64,000 nucleotides of DNA from Chitinophaga polysaccharea (GTDB lineage: Bacteria > Bacteroidota > Bacteroidia > Chitinophagales > Chitinophagaceae), in contig NZ_CABFVU010000001.1 in the NCBI RefSeq assembly GCF_902150045.1, forward strand, positions 1,054,001 through 1,118,000, in the 5' to 3' direction. Within the stretch, counting starts at the first letter, position 1, and every line of letters begins with the position of its first letter. The notes beneath the pieces are model-generated. The model was not told the DNA's origin. It saw only the letters and a program-made list of their open reading frames with translations, and searched no databases. Positions 42,734-53,500 of the stretch are shown in pieces. A program made the position numbers and the translations under genes.

Positions 42734-43372
42734 ATGAACAACAAGAGCAAAGCGGCATTCAGGCCTTCCTCCACCGACATGGTTCCTTTACTGATCTGGA
42801 TCGCCGTCATTTTTATGACCTGGCTGTTTATGCATGGCGCCGACCGCTTCCTGGAACTGACACCTGAAGCCCTTGGCAAATATTTCGAATTACGCTGGGT
42901 GCTGATCGCGCATATTACGGCAGGAGGCGGAGCGCTTATTACCGGTATTATCCAGTTCTGGCCAAAGCTGCGCAACTACAGCTGGAAACTGCATCGCTTT
43001 ATTGGTTTTGTATACCTGCTGGCGATCCTGGTGAGCAGCAGCTGTGCCCTGGTACTGGCCTTTACTACAGCCTACAAGGTGAACTGGGCCAATGCCTTTA
43101 CGCTCCAGGTATGGGCAACCGTATGGATCAGCGCTACTTTCATGGCTTATTATACCGCGGTTAAAAAGAAATTCCAGCTGCACCGGGAATGGATGACGCG
43201 CAGTTATATCGTTACGGTGGCTTTCCTCATTTCGGGCTTTGCCTATAAGATCCCTTATGTGCAGCAGTTGGGCAGCTATGAAGAAATATCTACACCTTTG
43301 TTCTGGATGGGATGGGCGGTGCCGCTTTATGTATATGAGCTCCTCCGCAGCAGGAAGGGCCTGGCGAAATAG
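42734..43372 (+). CDS. DUF2306-type membrane protein
   Basis: 212 residues from ATG 42734 (MNNKSKAAF). The frame is open 28 codons upstream, but a promoter-like GACATTTG lies there. About six membrane helices (PLLIWIAVIFMTWLFMHGAD, WVLIAHITAGGGALITGIIQ, FIGFVYLLAILVSSSCALVL and so on) with conserved His residues in HITAGGGAL and LHRFIGFVYL and the LHREWMTRSYIV motif typical of DUF2306. Function unknown; the histidine pattern suggests a cytochrome-b-like haem site, which is inference. Confidence 0.82.
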   Translation: MNNKSKAAFRPSSTDMVPLLIWIAVIFMTWLFMHGADRFLELTPEALGKYFELRWVLIAHITAGGGALITGIIQFWPKLRNYSWKLHRFIGFVYLLAILVSSSCALVLAFTTAYKVNWANAFTLQVWATVWISATFMAYYTAVKKKFQLHREWMTRSYIVTVAFLISGFAYKIPYVQQLGSYEEISTPLFWMGWAVPLYVYELLRSRKGLAK

Positions 43373-43432
43373 CCGGCTCCAGGTATGCACCATCAGAAAA
43401 TGTTTGCTACTTTCGCGGGAAGGCTGTCCCAC

Positions 43433-44014
43433 ATGAATGCATACCTACAGGATAACAACCAACTTTTTCAATTAATTTCCGAAGGCGATGAAACGGCTTT
43501 CAGACAGCTTTTTCACATATATGCTCCCCACCTGAGGGCAATGGCATTCCGCATCATTCAAAATGAGTCTGTCACCGAAGATATCATCCAGGAAACATTT
43601 CTCAGGCTGTGGATTAGCCGCGACAAACTGAAGGAAATAAAACAACCCCGTTTCTGGTTATACCGTATCGCGCTCTATCAATGCTTTACCTATCTGCGTA
43701 AACAGGCAGTGCATCATAAGGCCATAGCCAATCTCCCGGCCGAGGCGGTATTTAGCCCGGAAGAGGATATGACCTATGCCTTCATGAGAGAACAGGTAGG
43801 TATTGCCGTACAGCAATTACCCCCACAGGCCAAACGGATATACCTGCTAAGCCGGGAACAGGGACTGAAGATACCCGAAATAGCCGCAAAGCTTTCCCTC
43901 TCGCCCAATACTGTAAAGAATTCCCTTGTTCGTTCCCTGCATTCCATCCGCGAACACCTGGAGCAGTTGGGCATGCTCTTTCCTGTAGTTATTCTGTGGT
44001 TATTGAAATTATAA
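43433..44014 (+). CDS. ECF RNA polymerase sigma factor (GH16 locus)
   Basis: 193 residues from ATG 43433 (MNAYLQDNNQLFQLISEGDE); an ATG 16 codons earlier is in the frame but precedes the family start. Region 2 (VTEDIIQETFLRLWISRDKL, PRFWLYRIALYQCFTYLRKQ) and region 4 (PPQAKRIYLLSREQGLKIPE, IAAKLSLSPNTVKNSLVRSL) are complete. It ends with the same kind of hydrophobic tail (FPVVILWLLKL) as the other sigma factor in this window. It heads the FecR-SusC-SusD-GH16 locus. Confidence 0.94.
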   Translation: MNAYLQDNNQLFQLISEGDETAFRQLFHIYAPHLRAMAFRIIQNESVTEDIIQETFLRLWISRDKLKEIKQPRFWLYRIALYQCFTYLRKQAVHHKAIANLPAEAVFSPEEDMTYAFMREQVGIAVQQLPPQAKRIYLLSREQGLKIPEIAAKLSLSPNTVKNSLVRSLHSIREHLEQLGMLFPVVILWLLKL

Positions 44015-44137
44015 AAATATTTTTCCCTCCCATAGGTCCTAAATGAAAACTTGCGCGTCTTTTATATAGGAGGGATATTTCACGTTTGAAGAACACACCA
44101 AAATCATCCCGTTTAAAAACTGTAAACCAATCTCAAA

Positions 44138-45400
44138 TTGTCAACACAAAACCGCCTTACATACCTGCTTGGGCAGGCAATGCAGCGCTCTGCTACTGAT
44201 ACAGAGCTGCAGGAACTGATAACGCTGATCAGGGAAGATGATAATGGCAACATTACCCGGCAGGTGGAGGCTATGCTGTTAAAGGAACTTCCGGATAATG
44301 CCGCTGCCGGCTATGATATGAACTATTGGGATAATATAGCAAGCAGGATCCTGACAGCCGATAAGCCGGAAAACGAAATTACAGCACAGGGAGATAATTC
44401 AACAGGAGACACAGATTTACCGCCTGCGATTATTCGCCTCAGCCCATGGCGCCGTTTGCGCTGGATTTCAGCTGTTGCCGCCGCATTGGTATTATCCTTC
44501 GGCCTCTACTGGTTTTTACAGCCAGCTGCCCGCAAATCCACCACTATTGCCAAAACCACGGTATCCAATGATGTTACTCCCGGGGGAAACAAGGCCATGC
44601 TGGTACTGGCAGACGGTACCGAAATCCCTTTAGACAGTGCCACCAACGGGGCGCTGACGCAACAGGGCAACACCAGTATTATACAACCGGCTGGTGGGCA
44701 ACTGCTGTATACCCCGCAAACAGCAGGCCCCGAGAACGTTGATATTGTTCAATATAACACCCTGCGTACGCCACGGGGAGGACAGTTCCGGGTAACCTTA
44801 CCTGATGGGACCAATGTATGGCTCAACGCGGCCAGCTCACTGAAATATCCTGTTGCCTTCAATGGCAGTTCCAGGCAGGTAGAGCTAAGCGGGGAAGCCT
44901 ACTTTGAGGTAGCGCATAACAAGGCAATGCCGTTTAAAGTGATGGTGCGCACCGGTCAGCGCGACAGCCTCGAAGTAGCCGTGCTGGGCACACAATTCAA
45001 TATCATGGCATATGCCGATGAAACCATGGTGAAAACCACCTTGCTGGAGGGTGCGGTAAAAGTGAGCAATAGCGGGGTCAGTAAACAACTGGCGCCGGGA
45101 CAGGGCGCTTACCTGGACAGGCAAAATCATACGCTTGCTTTACAACAGCATGCAGATACCGAAGAAGCAGTAGCATGGAAAAACGGTTTTATTCAGCTGG
45201 AAGGGAACGATATAACATCCATCATGCGTATGATCGCACGCTGGTATGATGTGGATGTGGTATACACCGCTTCCGTTCCTGCGCATTTCCGGGGTATCAT
45301 ACCCAGGAATGTGCCGGTATCGCGGGTATTGAATATGATGGAAATGACCGGAGAAGTACACTTTGAGATCAAAGGAAAACAGATCATCGTATCTCCCTGA
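44138..45400 (+). CDS. FecR-family anti-sigma/signal transducer (GH16 locus)
   Basis: 420 residues from a TTG at 44138. This start is preferred because it includes NRLTYLLGQAMQRSATDTEL, the sigma-binding segment conserved in the family; the first ATG, 14 codons later, would cut it. A membrane helix (WISAVAAALVLSFGLYWFL, about 110-130) is followed by the periplasmic FecR domain ([53 protein letters not shown]) and a DUF4974 domain (LEGNDITSIMRMIARWYDVD). It links the STN-SusC to the sigma factor. Confidence 0.92.
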   Translation: MSTQNRLTYLLGQAMQRSATDTELQELITLIREDDNGNITRQVEAMLLKELPDNAAAGYDMNYWDNIASRILTADKPENEITAQGDNSTGDTDLPPAIIRLSPWRRLRWISAVAAALVLSFGLYWFLQPAARKSTTIAKTTVSNDVTPGGNKAMLVLADGTEIPLDSATNGALTQQGNTSIIQPAGGQLLYTPQTAGPENVDIVQYNTLRTPRGGQFRVTLPDGTNVWLNAASSLKYPVAFNGSSRQVELSGEAYFEVAHNKAMPFKVMVRTGQRDSLEVAVLGTQFNIMAYADETMVKTTLLEGAVKVSNSGVSKQLAPGQGAYLDRQNHTLALQQHADTEEAVAWKNGFIQLEGNDITSIMRMIARWYDVDVVYTASVPAHFRGIIPRNVPVSRVLNMMEMTGEVHFEIKGKQIIVSP

Positions 45401-45566
45401 TGCATTTATACTAAAAACTGATACAACATGAGTCCTTAAAATTCCACTCCCTGTACCATACGGACACAAAAAACCGGAAGCGTTGGCCCGCTCCCGGTGA
45501 AAGCTGGGTCTGTATGTAAAATCGCTCGTAGCAATTATTCATTATTTACCCAAACCATACAAAAGT

Positions 45567-48500
45567 ATGCAATTGATGCTTTATTCCCAAAGCAGGCAGC
45601 TTCGCGCTGCGTGGGATAAAAAATTTCCACGATTATCGAAAAAAATATTACTGATCATGAAACTGACGGTACTCTTACTAACCGTTGTCCTACTGCAGGT
45701 GCATGCAACAGGGTATTCTCAGACAGTTACCATTTCACGGAGCAATGCGCCACTGGACAAGATCTTCGAGGAGATCAGGAAACAGACCGGGTATACCTTC
45801 CTTTATACCGATGAACAGCTGCTACAGGAACGGAAGGTAAACCTGCAACTGAAGGAAGCTTCACTGAAAGAAACACTGGAGGCGTGCTTCAGGGGATTGC
45901 CGTTTACCTACAGCATATCAGACAAAACCATCGTCATTAAACGCAAACCTGCGGGAGATGAGATTGTTACCCCGCCAGACCAGGTAGTCAGGGGCAGGAT
46001 CACCAATGAAAAAGGAGAGCCTCTACCCGGCGTCACGGTTCTGGTGAAAGGTACAACCAAAGGGGTGTTCACCAATGTGGATGGAGAATATGTAATCACC
46101 GTGCCTGATGGCAACATCGTGTTGATCATCTCCTCCATTGGCTACAACAAAGTGGAGATGCCGCTGAACGGGAAGAAGGAGCTGTCTCTCGCACTGGAGC
46201 CATCTTCCTCCAATATCAACGAACTGGTAGTAGTGGGATATGGAGAGCAGAAGAAAGGAACACTTACTAACGCTATCTCCTCTATTACTGCCAAAGATTT
46301 CCAGGATGCGCCGGTGAACCGTCTCGACCAGGTATTACAAGGCCGCGCTACAGGCGTACAGGTTACCAACTCCGCCGGATCTCCCGGTGGCGCCGCCCGT
46401 ATCCGCATCCGCGGTTCCAATTCTGTGAATGGCGGTAATGACCCGTTATACGTGGTAGATGGTTTTGTAGGTGCAGAATTTTTTGCCATCAACCCGGATG
46501 ATATTGCTTCCATACAGGTACTGAAAGATGCGGCTGCAACAGCCATTTACGGTAGCCGCGGATCTAACGGTGTAATTCTGATCACTACCCGTAAAGGCAG
46601 CAAAGGCGGATTGAAAGTGAATTTCACAACACGGCAGTCAACATCCACGGTTATTAAGAAACTGGACCTGCTGAACGCCGCCGACTTTGCAGAAACGGTT
46701 AATGCACATGCTACAGCTGTTGGTACCACACCCAAATTCACAGATGCACAAATCGCCGATTTCCGCGCTAAAGGTGGTACAGACTGGCAAAATGAAATTT
46801 TCAGAAGAGCGCCGGCACAGGAATATATGCTCAGCCTGGCCGGTGGTACCGATAAAAGCGGCTATTTCATTTCTGGCAATTATCTCAACCAGGATGGAGT
46901 GATCAACAATTCCTTTTATAAGCGGTATACATTACGTTCCAATATTAACGCCAACCTTAGCAACAGCATCTCTACTTTTCTGAATATTACCGGGTCTTAC
47001 AGTACAGCGCAAAATATAGATATTCCGGCAGATGGCGCCAGCAGCCCACTGGCACAGGCCATTACCTGGGCTCCTACAACGCCTGTGTATAATGCAGACG
47101 GCAGTTTTGTGGTGAATGATCCGGTAGGCTCACTGTCATATAATCCGGTGGCGCTAACCGTTAACAGGCTGGCTGTAAGAGACAGGATGCTTGCGAACCT
47201 CATTGGTGGTTTTAAATTCGGAATACTGCCGGGACTGACTTTCAATATGCAATATGGAGCTAACTTCCTGCAGTATGAAGACAAGTCCTTTGGTGGAAAA
47301 ATCACCAATAATAATACCTCCAGCGCCAGTATAAGATCCAATAAGGAAATTGTGCTCCAGAATACCAATACCCTGAATTACAGCAGGGTATTCAACGGAG
47401 TGCATAGCCTGGACGCTACCGCAGTAATGGAGTATCAGCAATCTACCTACAATTACTCTTCCGCCGGATCTTCCAACCTCACCTATGAAAATTTTCAATG
47501 GAATAACCTTGCTCTTGGCACAGCAGGCAATCCCGGCTCCGGCTATTCCAAATGGGCATTGTTTTCCCTGGTGGGACGTGTGAACTATGGATATAACGAC
47601 AAATATCTTTTATCTGCCGCAGTAAGAAGGGATGGCTCTTCCAAATTCCGTGGCAGCAACAGGTACAGCTATTTCCCTTCTGTGTCGGCGGGATGGGTAA
47701 TAAGTAATGAGCCATTTATGCAGCAAGTGAGCGCGGTCAACTATTTAAAACTACGCGGAAGCTGGGGACTAACCGGTAACCAGGCAATTAGTCCCTACAG
47801 CACCATTTCATCCTATTCAAATATAGCAACATCGTTTAACAACAGCAGTCACCAGGTAGGGTTGGTGATTGGCAATATCGGTAACCCTGATCTGAAATGG
47901 GAAACTACAGAACAGAAAGATATAGGAGTTGACATCGGGTTGCTGAAAGGCAGAATATCTGTCAGCGCCGATTATTTTATCAAAGATACACGTGACCTGC
48001 TGTTACAGGAAAGCGTTCCGATGTACCTGGGAGGCAACTCTATTACACGAAATGTGGGAGCTGTACAGAATAAAGGCTGGGAATTTTCAGTTGATGGAGA
48101 TGTGATCGATAAGGGAGCCTTCCGGTGGAATACGGGGTTCAATGTGTCTCTCATTAAGAACAAAGTAGTTTCCCTGGGTGAAGGTAAAACAAGGATCTTT
48201 GACCCCAATACCCGTAAGATTGGCGGCGGCATGTCTCCCCAGTCTGAATTTGTAGTGATGCCAGGCCAACCGCTGGCCTCTATCTGGGGGCTCACTTATC
48301 TCGGTACATGGAAACCGGGCGATGCCAAAGCAGGTGAGTTTGGCGCCAAGCCAGGCGATTCCCGTTATGTAGACCTGAACAACGATGGAAAAATAGATGC
48401 TGACGACTATCATATCATCGGTACCGGTATTCCTAAAACATCCATTGGCTGGAACAACACCATCACCTATAAGGCATTTACGCTGAACCTGTTGTTCCAG

Positions 48501-48926
48501 GGGCTCTTTGGGTTCGACAGGCTGAACTACAATAAAGCAGTTGCCATGTATTATGGCGCTGATGCACGTGAAGCCACCTATGTTGACATCAAGGACCGTT
48601 ATATTCCCGGTGTGAATGAAACTTCAGATATACCTGCGTTCAGCTCAACCAACAAAAACATCACGCAAAGCACCCGCTTCCTGGAAAAGGGCGACTTCCT
48701 GCGCTTGAAAAATATCAGCCTTGCATATAGTATTTCCAAATCCAGACTGAAAAATATTGCAGGCATCAAAGTATTTGTAAGCGCTACCAATCTGCTGACA
48801 TGGACCAACTATTCCGGCATAGACCCGGAAAGCAATTCATCATCCGGCGATATCCGCCAGGGTATTGATTTTGGGACTTATCCAAATGTAAAAACCATCA
48901 CCGGAGGGGTAACACTGAGCTTTTAA
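45567..48926 (+). CDS. SusC/RagA TonB-dependent transporter with STN domain (GH16 locus)
   Basis: 1119 residues. After a signal segment (ILLIMKLTVLLLTVVLLQVH) comes the STN domain (VTISRSNAPLDKIFEEIRKQ to SISDKTIVIKRK), the regulatory-like domain (VRGRITNEKGEPLPGVTVLV), plug (QVLQGRATGVQVTNSAGSPG, DPLYVVDGFV, SIQVLKDAAATAIYGSRGSN) and barrel ending TITGGVTLSF. It is a transducer-type importer coupled to FecR. Paired with SusD 11 bp downstream and with a GH16 enzyme, it probably imports beta-1,3-gluco-oligosaccharides. Confidence 0.96.
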   Translation: MQLMLYSQSRQLRAAWDKKFPRLSKKILLIMKLTVLLLTVVLLQVHATGYSQTVTISRSNAPLDKIFEEIRKQTGYTFLYTDEQLLQERKVNLQLKEASLKETLEACFRGLPFTYSISDKTIVIKRKPAGDEIVTPPDQVVRGRITNEKGEPLPGVTVLVKGTTKGVFTNVDGEYVITVPDGNIVLIISSIGYNKVEMPLNGKKELSLALEPSSSNINELVVVGYGEQKKGTLTNAISSITAKDFQDAPVNRLDQVLQGRATGVQVTNSAGSPGGAARIRIRGSNSVNGGNDPLYVVDGFVGAEFFAINPDDIASIQVLKDAAATAIYGSRGSNGVILITTRKGSKGGLKVNFTTRQSTSTVIKKLDLLNAADFAETVNAHATAVGTTPKFTDAQIADFRAKGGTDWQNEIFRRAPAQEYMLSLAGGTDKSGYFISGNYLNQDGVINNSFYKRYTLRSNINANLSNSISTFLNITGSYSTAQNIDIPADGASSPLAQAITWAPTTPVYNADGSFVVNDPVGSLSYNPVALTVNRLAVRDRMLANLIGGFKFGILPGLTFNMQYGANFLQYEDKSFGGKITNNNTSSASIRSNKEIVLQNTNTLNYSRVFNGVHSLDATAVMEYQQSTYNYSSAGSSNLTYENFQWNNLALGTAGNPGSGYSKWALFSLVGRVNYGYNDKYLLSAAVRRDGSSKFRGSNRYSYFPSVSAGWVISNEPFMQQVSAVNYLKLRGSWGLTGNQAISPYSTISSYSNIATSFNNSSHQVGLVIGNIGNPDLKWETTEQKDIGVDIGLLKGRISVSADYFIKDTRDLLLQESVPMYLGGNSITRNVGAVQNKGWEFSVDGDVIDKGAFRWNTGFNVSLIKNKVVSLGEGKTRIFDPNTRKIGGGMSPQSEFVVMPGQPLASIWGLTYLGTWKPGDAKAGEFGAKPGDSRYVDLNNDGKIDADDYHIIGTGIPKTSIGWNNTITYKAFTLNLLFQGLFGFDRLNYNKAVAMYYGADAREATYVDIKDRYIPGVNETSDIPAFSSTNKNITQSTRFLEKGDFLRLKNISLAYSISKSRLKNIAGIKVFVSATNLLTWTNYSGIDPESNSSSGDIRQGIDFGTYPNVKTITGGVTLSF

Positions 48927-48937
48927 AAATAACAGTT

Positions 48938-50407
48938 ATGACTATACGATACTATCTGAAATATACGATATACCTGTTCCTCGGCCTGATCCTGGCAGCG
49001 GGATGCAGTAAGGAACTAACAGAAAGCCCCAGGGGATTGGTGGCTGGCGACGACGCATTAACCAGTCAGGCTGGCCTGGAAACCGTGCTTACGGGCGCCT
49101 ACGGAAGCCTGATGGTGCCCTGGACAAGTGGGTTCACTACCGTATCACAAATTGCCATGACAATGGGCGGAGACGACCTCACTACACATCCGGGCTCTAA
49201 TAAGGAGGAATTCAGGGAATTTGATCTTTTTAAAGTATCATCACTGAACAGCAGGATGAATCCCATCTGGCTGGGCTGTTACAAGACGATACAGTCAACC
49301 ACCAACATCATTAACAACTATAACAAGGTACTGAATGGCAATCAGGACACTATCCGGGCGATGGTGGGCGAAGCCAGCTACTTACGTGCGCTTTCCTATT
49401 ACTGGCTGACGAGGCTTTGGGGAGAAGTTCCCATCATTCCATCAGAGAAATACCTGCCCGAATACCTTAACCTGAAAAAAAGTAAACCGGCTGATATATA
49501 CCAGCTGATAGAAGCAGACCTTCTCCGGGCCGAAGAATGGATGCCCAATGGCAGACGTACCGGGGGACGGCCCAATAAAGGATCGGCAAAAGCCCTGCTG
49601 GCAGACGTATATCTTACAGAAGCAGGATGGCCGTTGAAAGACCAGGCAAAGTATGCACTGGCAGCTGCCAAAGCCAAAGAGGTAATAGACAACAAAGCGA
49701 CCTATGGTTTTGACCTTTACAGCGGCGATTACCTGAAAATTTTTGCAGGAGGAACCGTGGAAGATGTATTTACGCTTTTCACACGCGGAAACTGGGTCAC
49801 TTACAATTCATTTTACGGATTGTCTACCATGCCGGAAGATGAAGGAGGGTGGAGCGACTTCTTCCCGGAACTTAATTTCTTCAACAACTTCCCCGCCGGC
49901 CCCAGGAAAGACGCCACCTTCAGCACGGAGTTCAAACTGAGTAATGGCACCACCATTCCCTGGCAGCAAACCAGTACACATCACCCTTATTATAAAAAGT
50001 TCACTATCCAGTCGGGTAAAAAAGATGTGTACATGTCCAATAACCCCGTTATTATGATGCGTTATGCGCATGTACTGCTGATCTATGCAGAAGCGCAGGC
50101 ACGTTCCACAGGCACGCCTAACAGTGAAGCCTATACGGCAATTAATGCTGTACGGCGCCGGGCCGGTTTACCTGATCTACAAAGCGGTATGTCAGGCGCC
50201 AACTTTGCCTCAGCTGTTGTAAACGAGCGGGCGTGGGAATTTGCAGGTGAATGGAACCGCTGGTTCGACCTGGTAAGACTGGAGCTGGTAGAAGCCGCCA
50301 ATGCCAACAAGGCTGCGGGCGATCTGCAACTGAACGGCAATATTACCAAAGCAAACTACTGGATGCCTATACCCGGCGCAGATGCAGTAGTGAATCCCAA
50401 TTTATGA
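48938..50407 (+). CDS. SusD/RagB-family lipoprotein (GH16 locus)
   Basis: 489 residues. The signal ends in ILAAGCSKELTESPRG with a lipobox at AAGC. SusD signatures: VLTGAYGSLM, LRALSYYWLTRLWGEVPIIP, RPNKGSAKALLADVYL, and the C-terminal NERAWEFAGEWNRWFDLVRL block. It binds glycan at the surface as the partner of the SusC that ends 11 bp upstream. It is followed by a hairpin and the GH16 gene. Confidence 0.95.
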   Translation: MTIRYYLKYTIYLFLGLILAAGCSKELTESPRGLVAGDDALTSQAGLETVLTGAYGSLMVPWTSGFTTVSQIAMTMGGDDLTTHPGSNKEEFREFDLFKVSSLNSRMNPIWLGCYKTIQSTTNIINNYNKVLNGNQDTIRAMVGEASYLRALSYYWLTRLWGEVPIIPSEKYLPEYLNLKKSKPADIYQLIEADLLRAEEWMPNGRRTGGRPNKGSAKALLADVYLTEAGWPLKDQAKYALAAAKAKEVIDNKATYGFDLYSGDYLKIFAGGTVEDVFTLFTRGNWVTYNSFYGLSTMPEDEGGWSDFFPELNFFNNFPAGPRKDATFSTEFKLSNGTTIPWQQTSTHHPYYKKFTIQSGKKDVYMSNNPVIMMRYAHVLLIYAEAQARSTGTPNSEAYTAINAVRRRAGLPDLQSGMSGANFASAVVNERAWEFAGEWNRWFDLVRLELVEAANANKAAGDLQLNGNITKANYWMPIPGADAVVNPNL

Positions 50408-50467
50408 CCTATAGACGATTGAAGCTCCTGTTCTTTCTTTTGTAACATCGAAAGCCCGAAAAACCCT

Positions 50468-50494
50468 GCCGGTACGGCTAACAGCTGTACCGGC
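50468..50494 (+). promoter_or_regulatory. Hairpin between SusD and GH16 genes
   Basis: GCCGGTAC/GTACCGGC with an 11-nt loop and no T run, in the spacer before the GH16 start. More likely an mRNA-stabilising or processing hairpin that sets relative expression than a terminator. Confidence 0.45.
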
Positions 50495-50518
50495 TATTCC
50501 ACCCTAAAATGAAACGTT

Positions 50519-53500
50519 ATGAAAACGAGCAAACCAAGATCTGACGCCCGCAAAAGGACCTCTTTGCGACGTACTACCTGGTTGCTGCAGGTTTGCAGCA
50601 ACCGGTTGAAAATATTCCCTTTATTATTGCTCCCGTTATGTTTGCTGTGCAGCACACTTAACGCGCAATACCTACTGCTGGACGATATGGAGGGGCATGG
50701 CCTCTGCTCCGGCAAATGGACTTATTATGCCGGCAATACCACTACCGGCAAAGTGGAGTTTGGCGTAGCCAATCCTGATCCTTCAGGCCTGAATACCAGT
50801 CCGCTGGTAGCCAAATTCACAAAAGACACCAGCTGCTTTGAGTATATGAGCGCGAGCTGTCAGCTGAGAGATTCGTTTGATCTCTCTACCAACAGTACAT
50901 TCAAAATGCTCGTATACAGCAGCACGCTGGATGAAATTATGTTCAAACTGCAACCCGGCAACAACTATAGCAAAGCCGTCTTCTTTACCTTCAAGCCTTC
51001 CCGTGTGAACCACTGGGAAGAAGCCACCTATAATTTCCAGAGCGTGAAGACCCGGACAGATTTCAGCACCATCGCCATACAATACATTGATGGCAAAAAA
51101 GCGAATGGTATCCTGTATTTCGACCTGATACAGGGACCAAACCCCACCGCCATTGTGTTAAAAGATACCACCATCCTGATGGGACATGAGAACGGGGCGG
51201 TGCTGACGGCATCCGTAATAGGAGGCACACTGAGGCCAACGCTGACACCCTCTAACTGGTCGGCCCTTAATTTGCCGCCAGGAGTTACTATCAGCAGTGT
51301 TCAACGGGTGAATGACAGCACGGCAAGTATTACGCTCAGCGGAAATTCTCCGGCCAATTATTCAAGGACCACCCTGAAACTCAGTATTGCCGGTGCAGAG
51401 CTGACCACGGCTAACGTTGCCAGCTATACGGCAAAAGGAAACGTGCTATTTGAAGGCAATCCCAACTGGACACTGGTATTCGCAGATGAATTCAATGGCA
51501 GTGGAAAACCCGACCGCACCAAATGGACAGTGGATCCGCGCCCCAAAGGATGGATCAACGGGGAACAACAGGTATATACAGATACAACCCGCGATAATGC
51601 CCAGGTGAGGAACGGCCGTTTGGTGATCACCGGGAAAAAAGATTTCCCCACGGGGAACACTGCTGAGCCCTGGTCTTCCGCCCGGCTCATTACACAAGGC
51701 AAATTTGATTTCCTTTATGGCAGGGTTGAAGTGAGAGCCAGGCTGCCACGCGCGCGCGGCTCCTGGCCTGCTATATGGCTGATGCCCACCACCAGCGCCT
51801 ATGGCGGATGGCCTAAAAGCGGGGAACTGGATGTTATGGAGCATGTTGGCAATAACTTCGGAACAGTATTGTCAACCATTCACACACAAAACCATAACTG
51901 GACCAATGGCGGAGGTATCAGTAACAGCAAAAAACTGATGGATGCTGATACTGTATACCATGTATACACTATGGAATGGGCGCCGGATACCATCAGGTTC
52001 ATATATGACACCACGCAGATCCTGTCTTACGCCAACCCGCATACCGACTGGAAAGACTGGCCCTTTGATCAGAAATTCCATCTCATCCTGAACCTGGCTA
52101 TTGGCGGGGGAATGGGCGGCTCAATTGTGGAGGCCGACTGGCCGGACAGTATGCTGGTAGACTATGCACGCGTTTACCAGAAAGGCCTTGGTACACCGGT
52201 ATTAGACAGCATCACGGTAACACCGGCAGACCTGTCATTCCTACCAGGGAAGCAGCAACAGTATACTGCCAGCGCCCTGGACCAAAACGGCCATACCATA
52301 GCTATTACACCGGTATGGAGCATCACCGGCACGGGTAATACGATAACGGCCAACGGGCTTGCTACGTTGAACAATTCAGGGCAGGTAATTGCCACTGCTA
52401 CCGTAGACAGCACCACCAAGACCGGCAAGGCCTTTGTGAACCGGCGCACTGCCAACTACAAGCTCATACCCGCTAAAATAGAAGCGGAAAATTTCGACAA
52501 TAGTAATTCCAATCGCACAGAACCCTGCTCAGACGTTGGAGGAGGACTCGATATGAGCTATATAGGATCCGGTACCTGGTTTGAGTACGATATTAATGTG
52601 CCGGTGTGCGACACCTACAGGATACAGTTTCGTGTTGCCGCCAACAGCGCTTCCAGTCTCCGTGTTCAACTGGATACCACCACACTGCAAACGGTAAGCC
52701 TGCCGGCAAGTGGCGGATGGCAGAAATGGGTCACTGTTACGTCAGCGCCTATACGATTGGAACAAGGTCAGCAAACCATCCGCATTATCGCCAACAAAGA
52801 CGGATGGAACTTCAACTGGCTGCGCATTATTTACGCAGACTCTGTTCATCTTGAGCGCATTGTGGTAAAACCAGACAGCGCAACCATTACTTTAGGACAG
52901 GTCCAGCAGTTTACTGCAACAGGATATGCGCAGGACAGTAGCCAGTTACCTGTGTTGCCGGTATGGTCCGCCTCTAGCAGTGGCAGTATCAGCAGCGGCG
53001 GTTTGTTTAATGGCAATGTTGCAGGTGATTACCTGGTGATGGCTACCGACGGAAATAAACAAGACACCGCTATCGTGCATGTAATTACTCCTCCTGCGCT
53101 TACGCGCATTGTGATCACACCGGATTCGTTAACGGTACCACTGCGTGCCTCCCAGCAATACGCGGCAAAAGGATATGACCAGTACAACAACCCTTATACC
53201 TTTAAGGCGAACTGGAGTATCACCGGCACAGGAAACAGCATCGATACAAACGGCGTCTTTACTGCCGGTGCAACGCCCGGAACATTCGCCATCATAGCCA
53301 CAGGAAATGGTATATCCGACAGCGCTGTTGTAAACGTTGATTATACCTGTACCGTTAATAATAAATACGAGGCCGAAAGCGCTTCCAACCGCGCTCCCGG
53401 GCCGGTACTGGAAACCTGTACAGACACAGGAGGGGGACAAAACTTTACCAGCCTGAAAGCGGGCGACTGGTTCGCATACAGTAACCTGGTGGTGCCTGTA

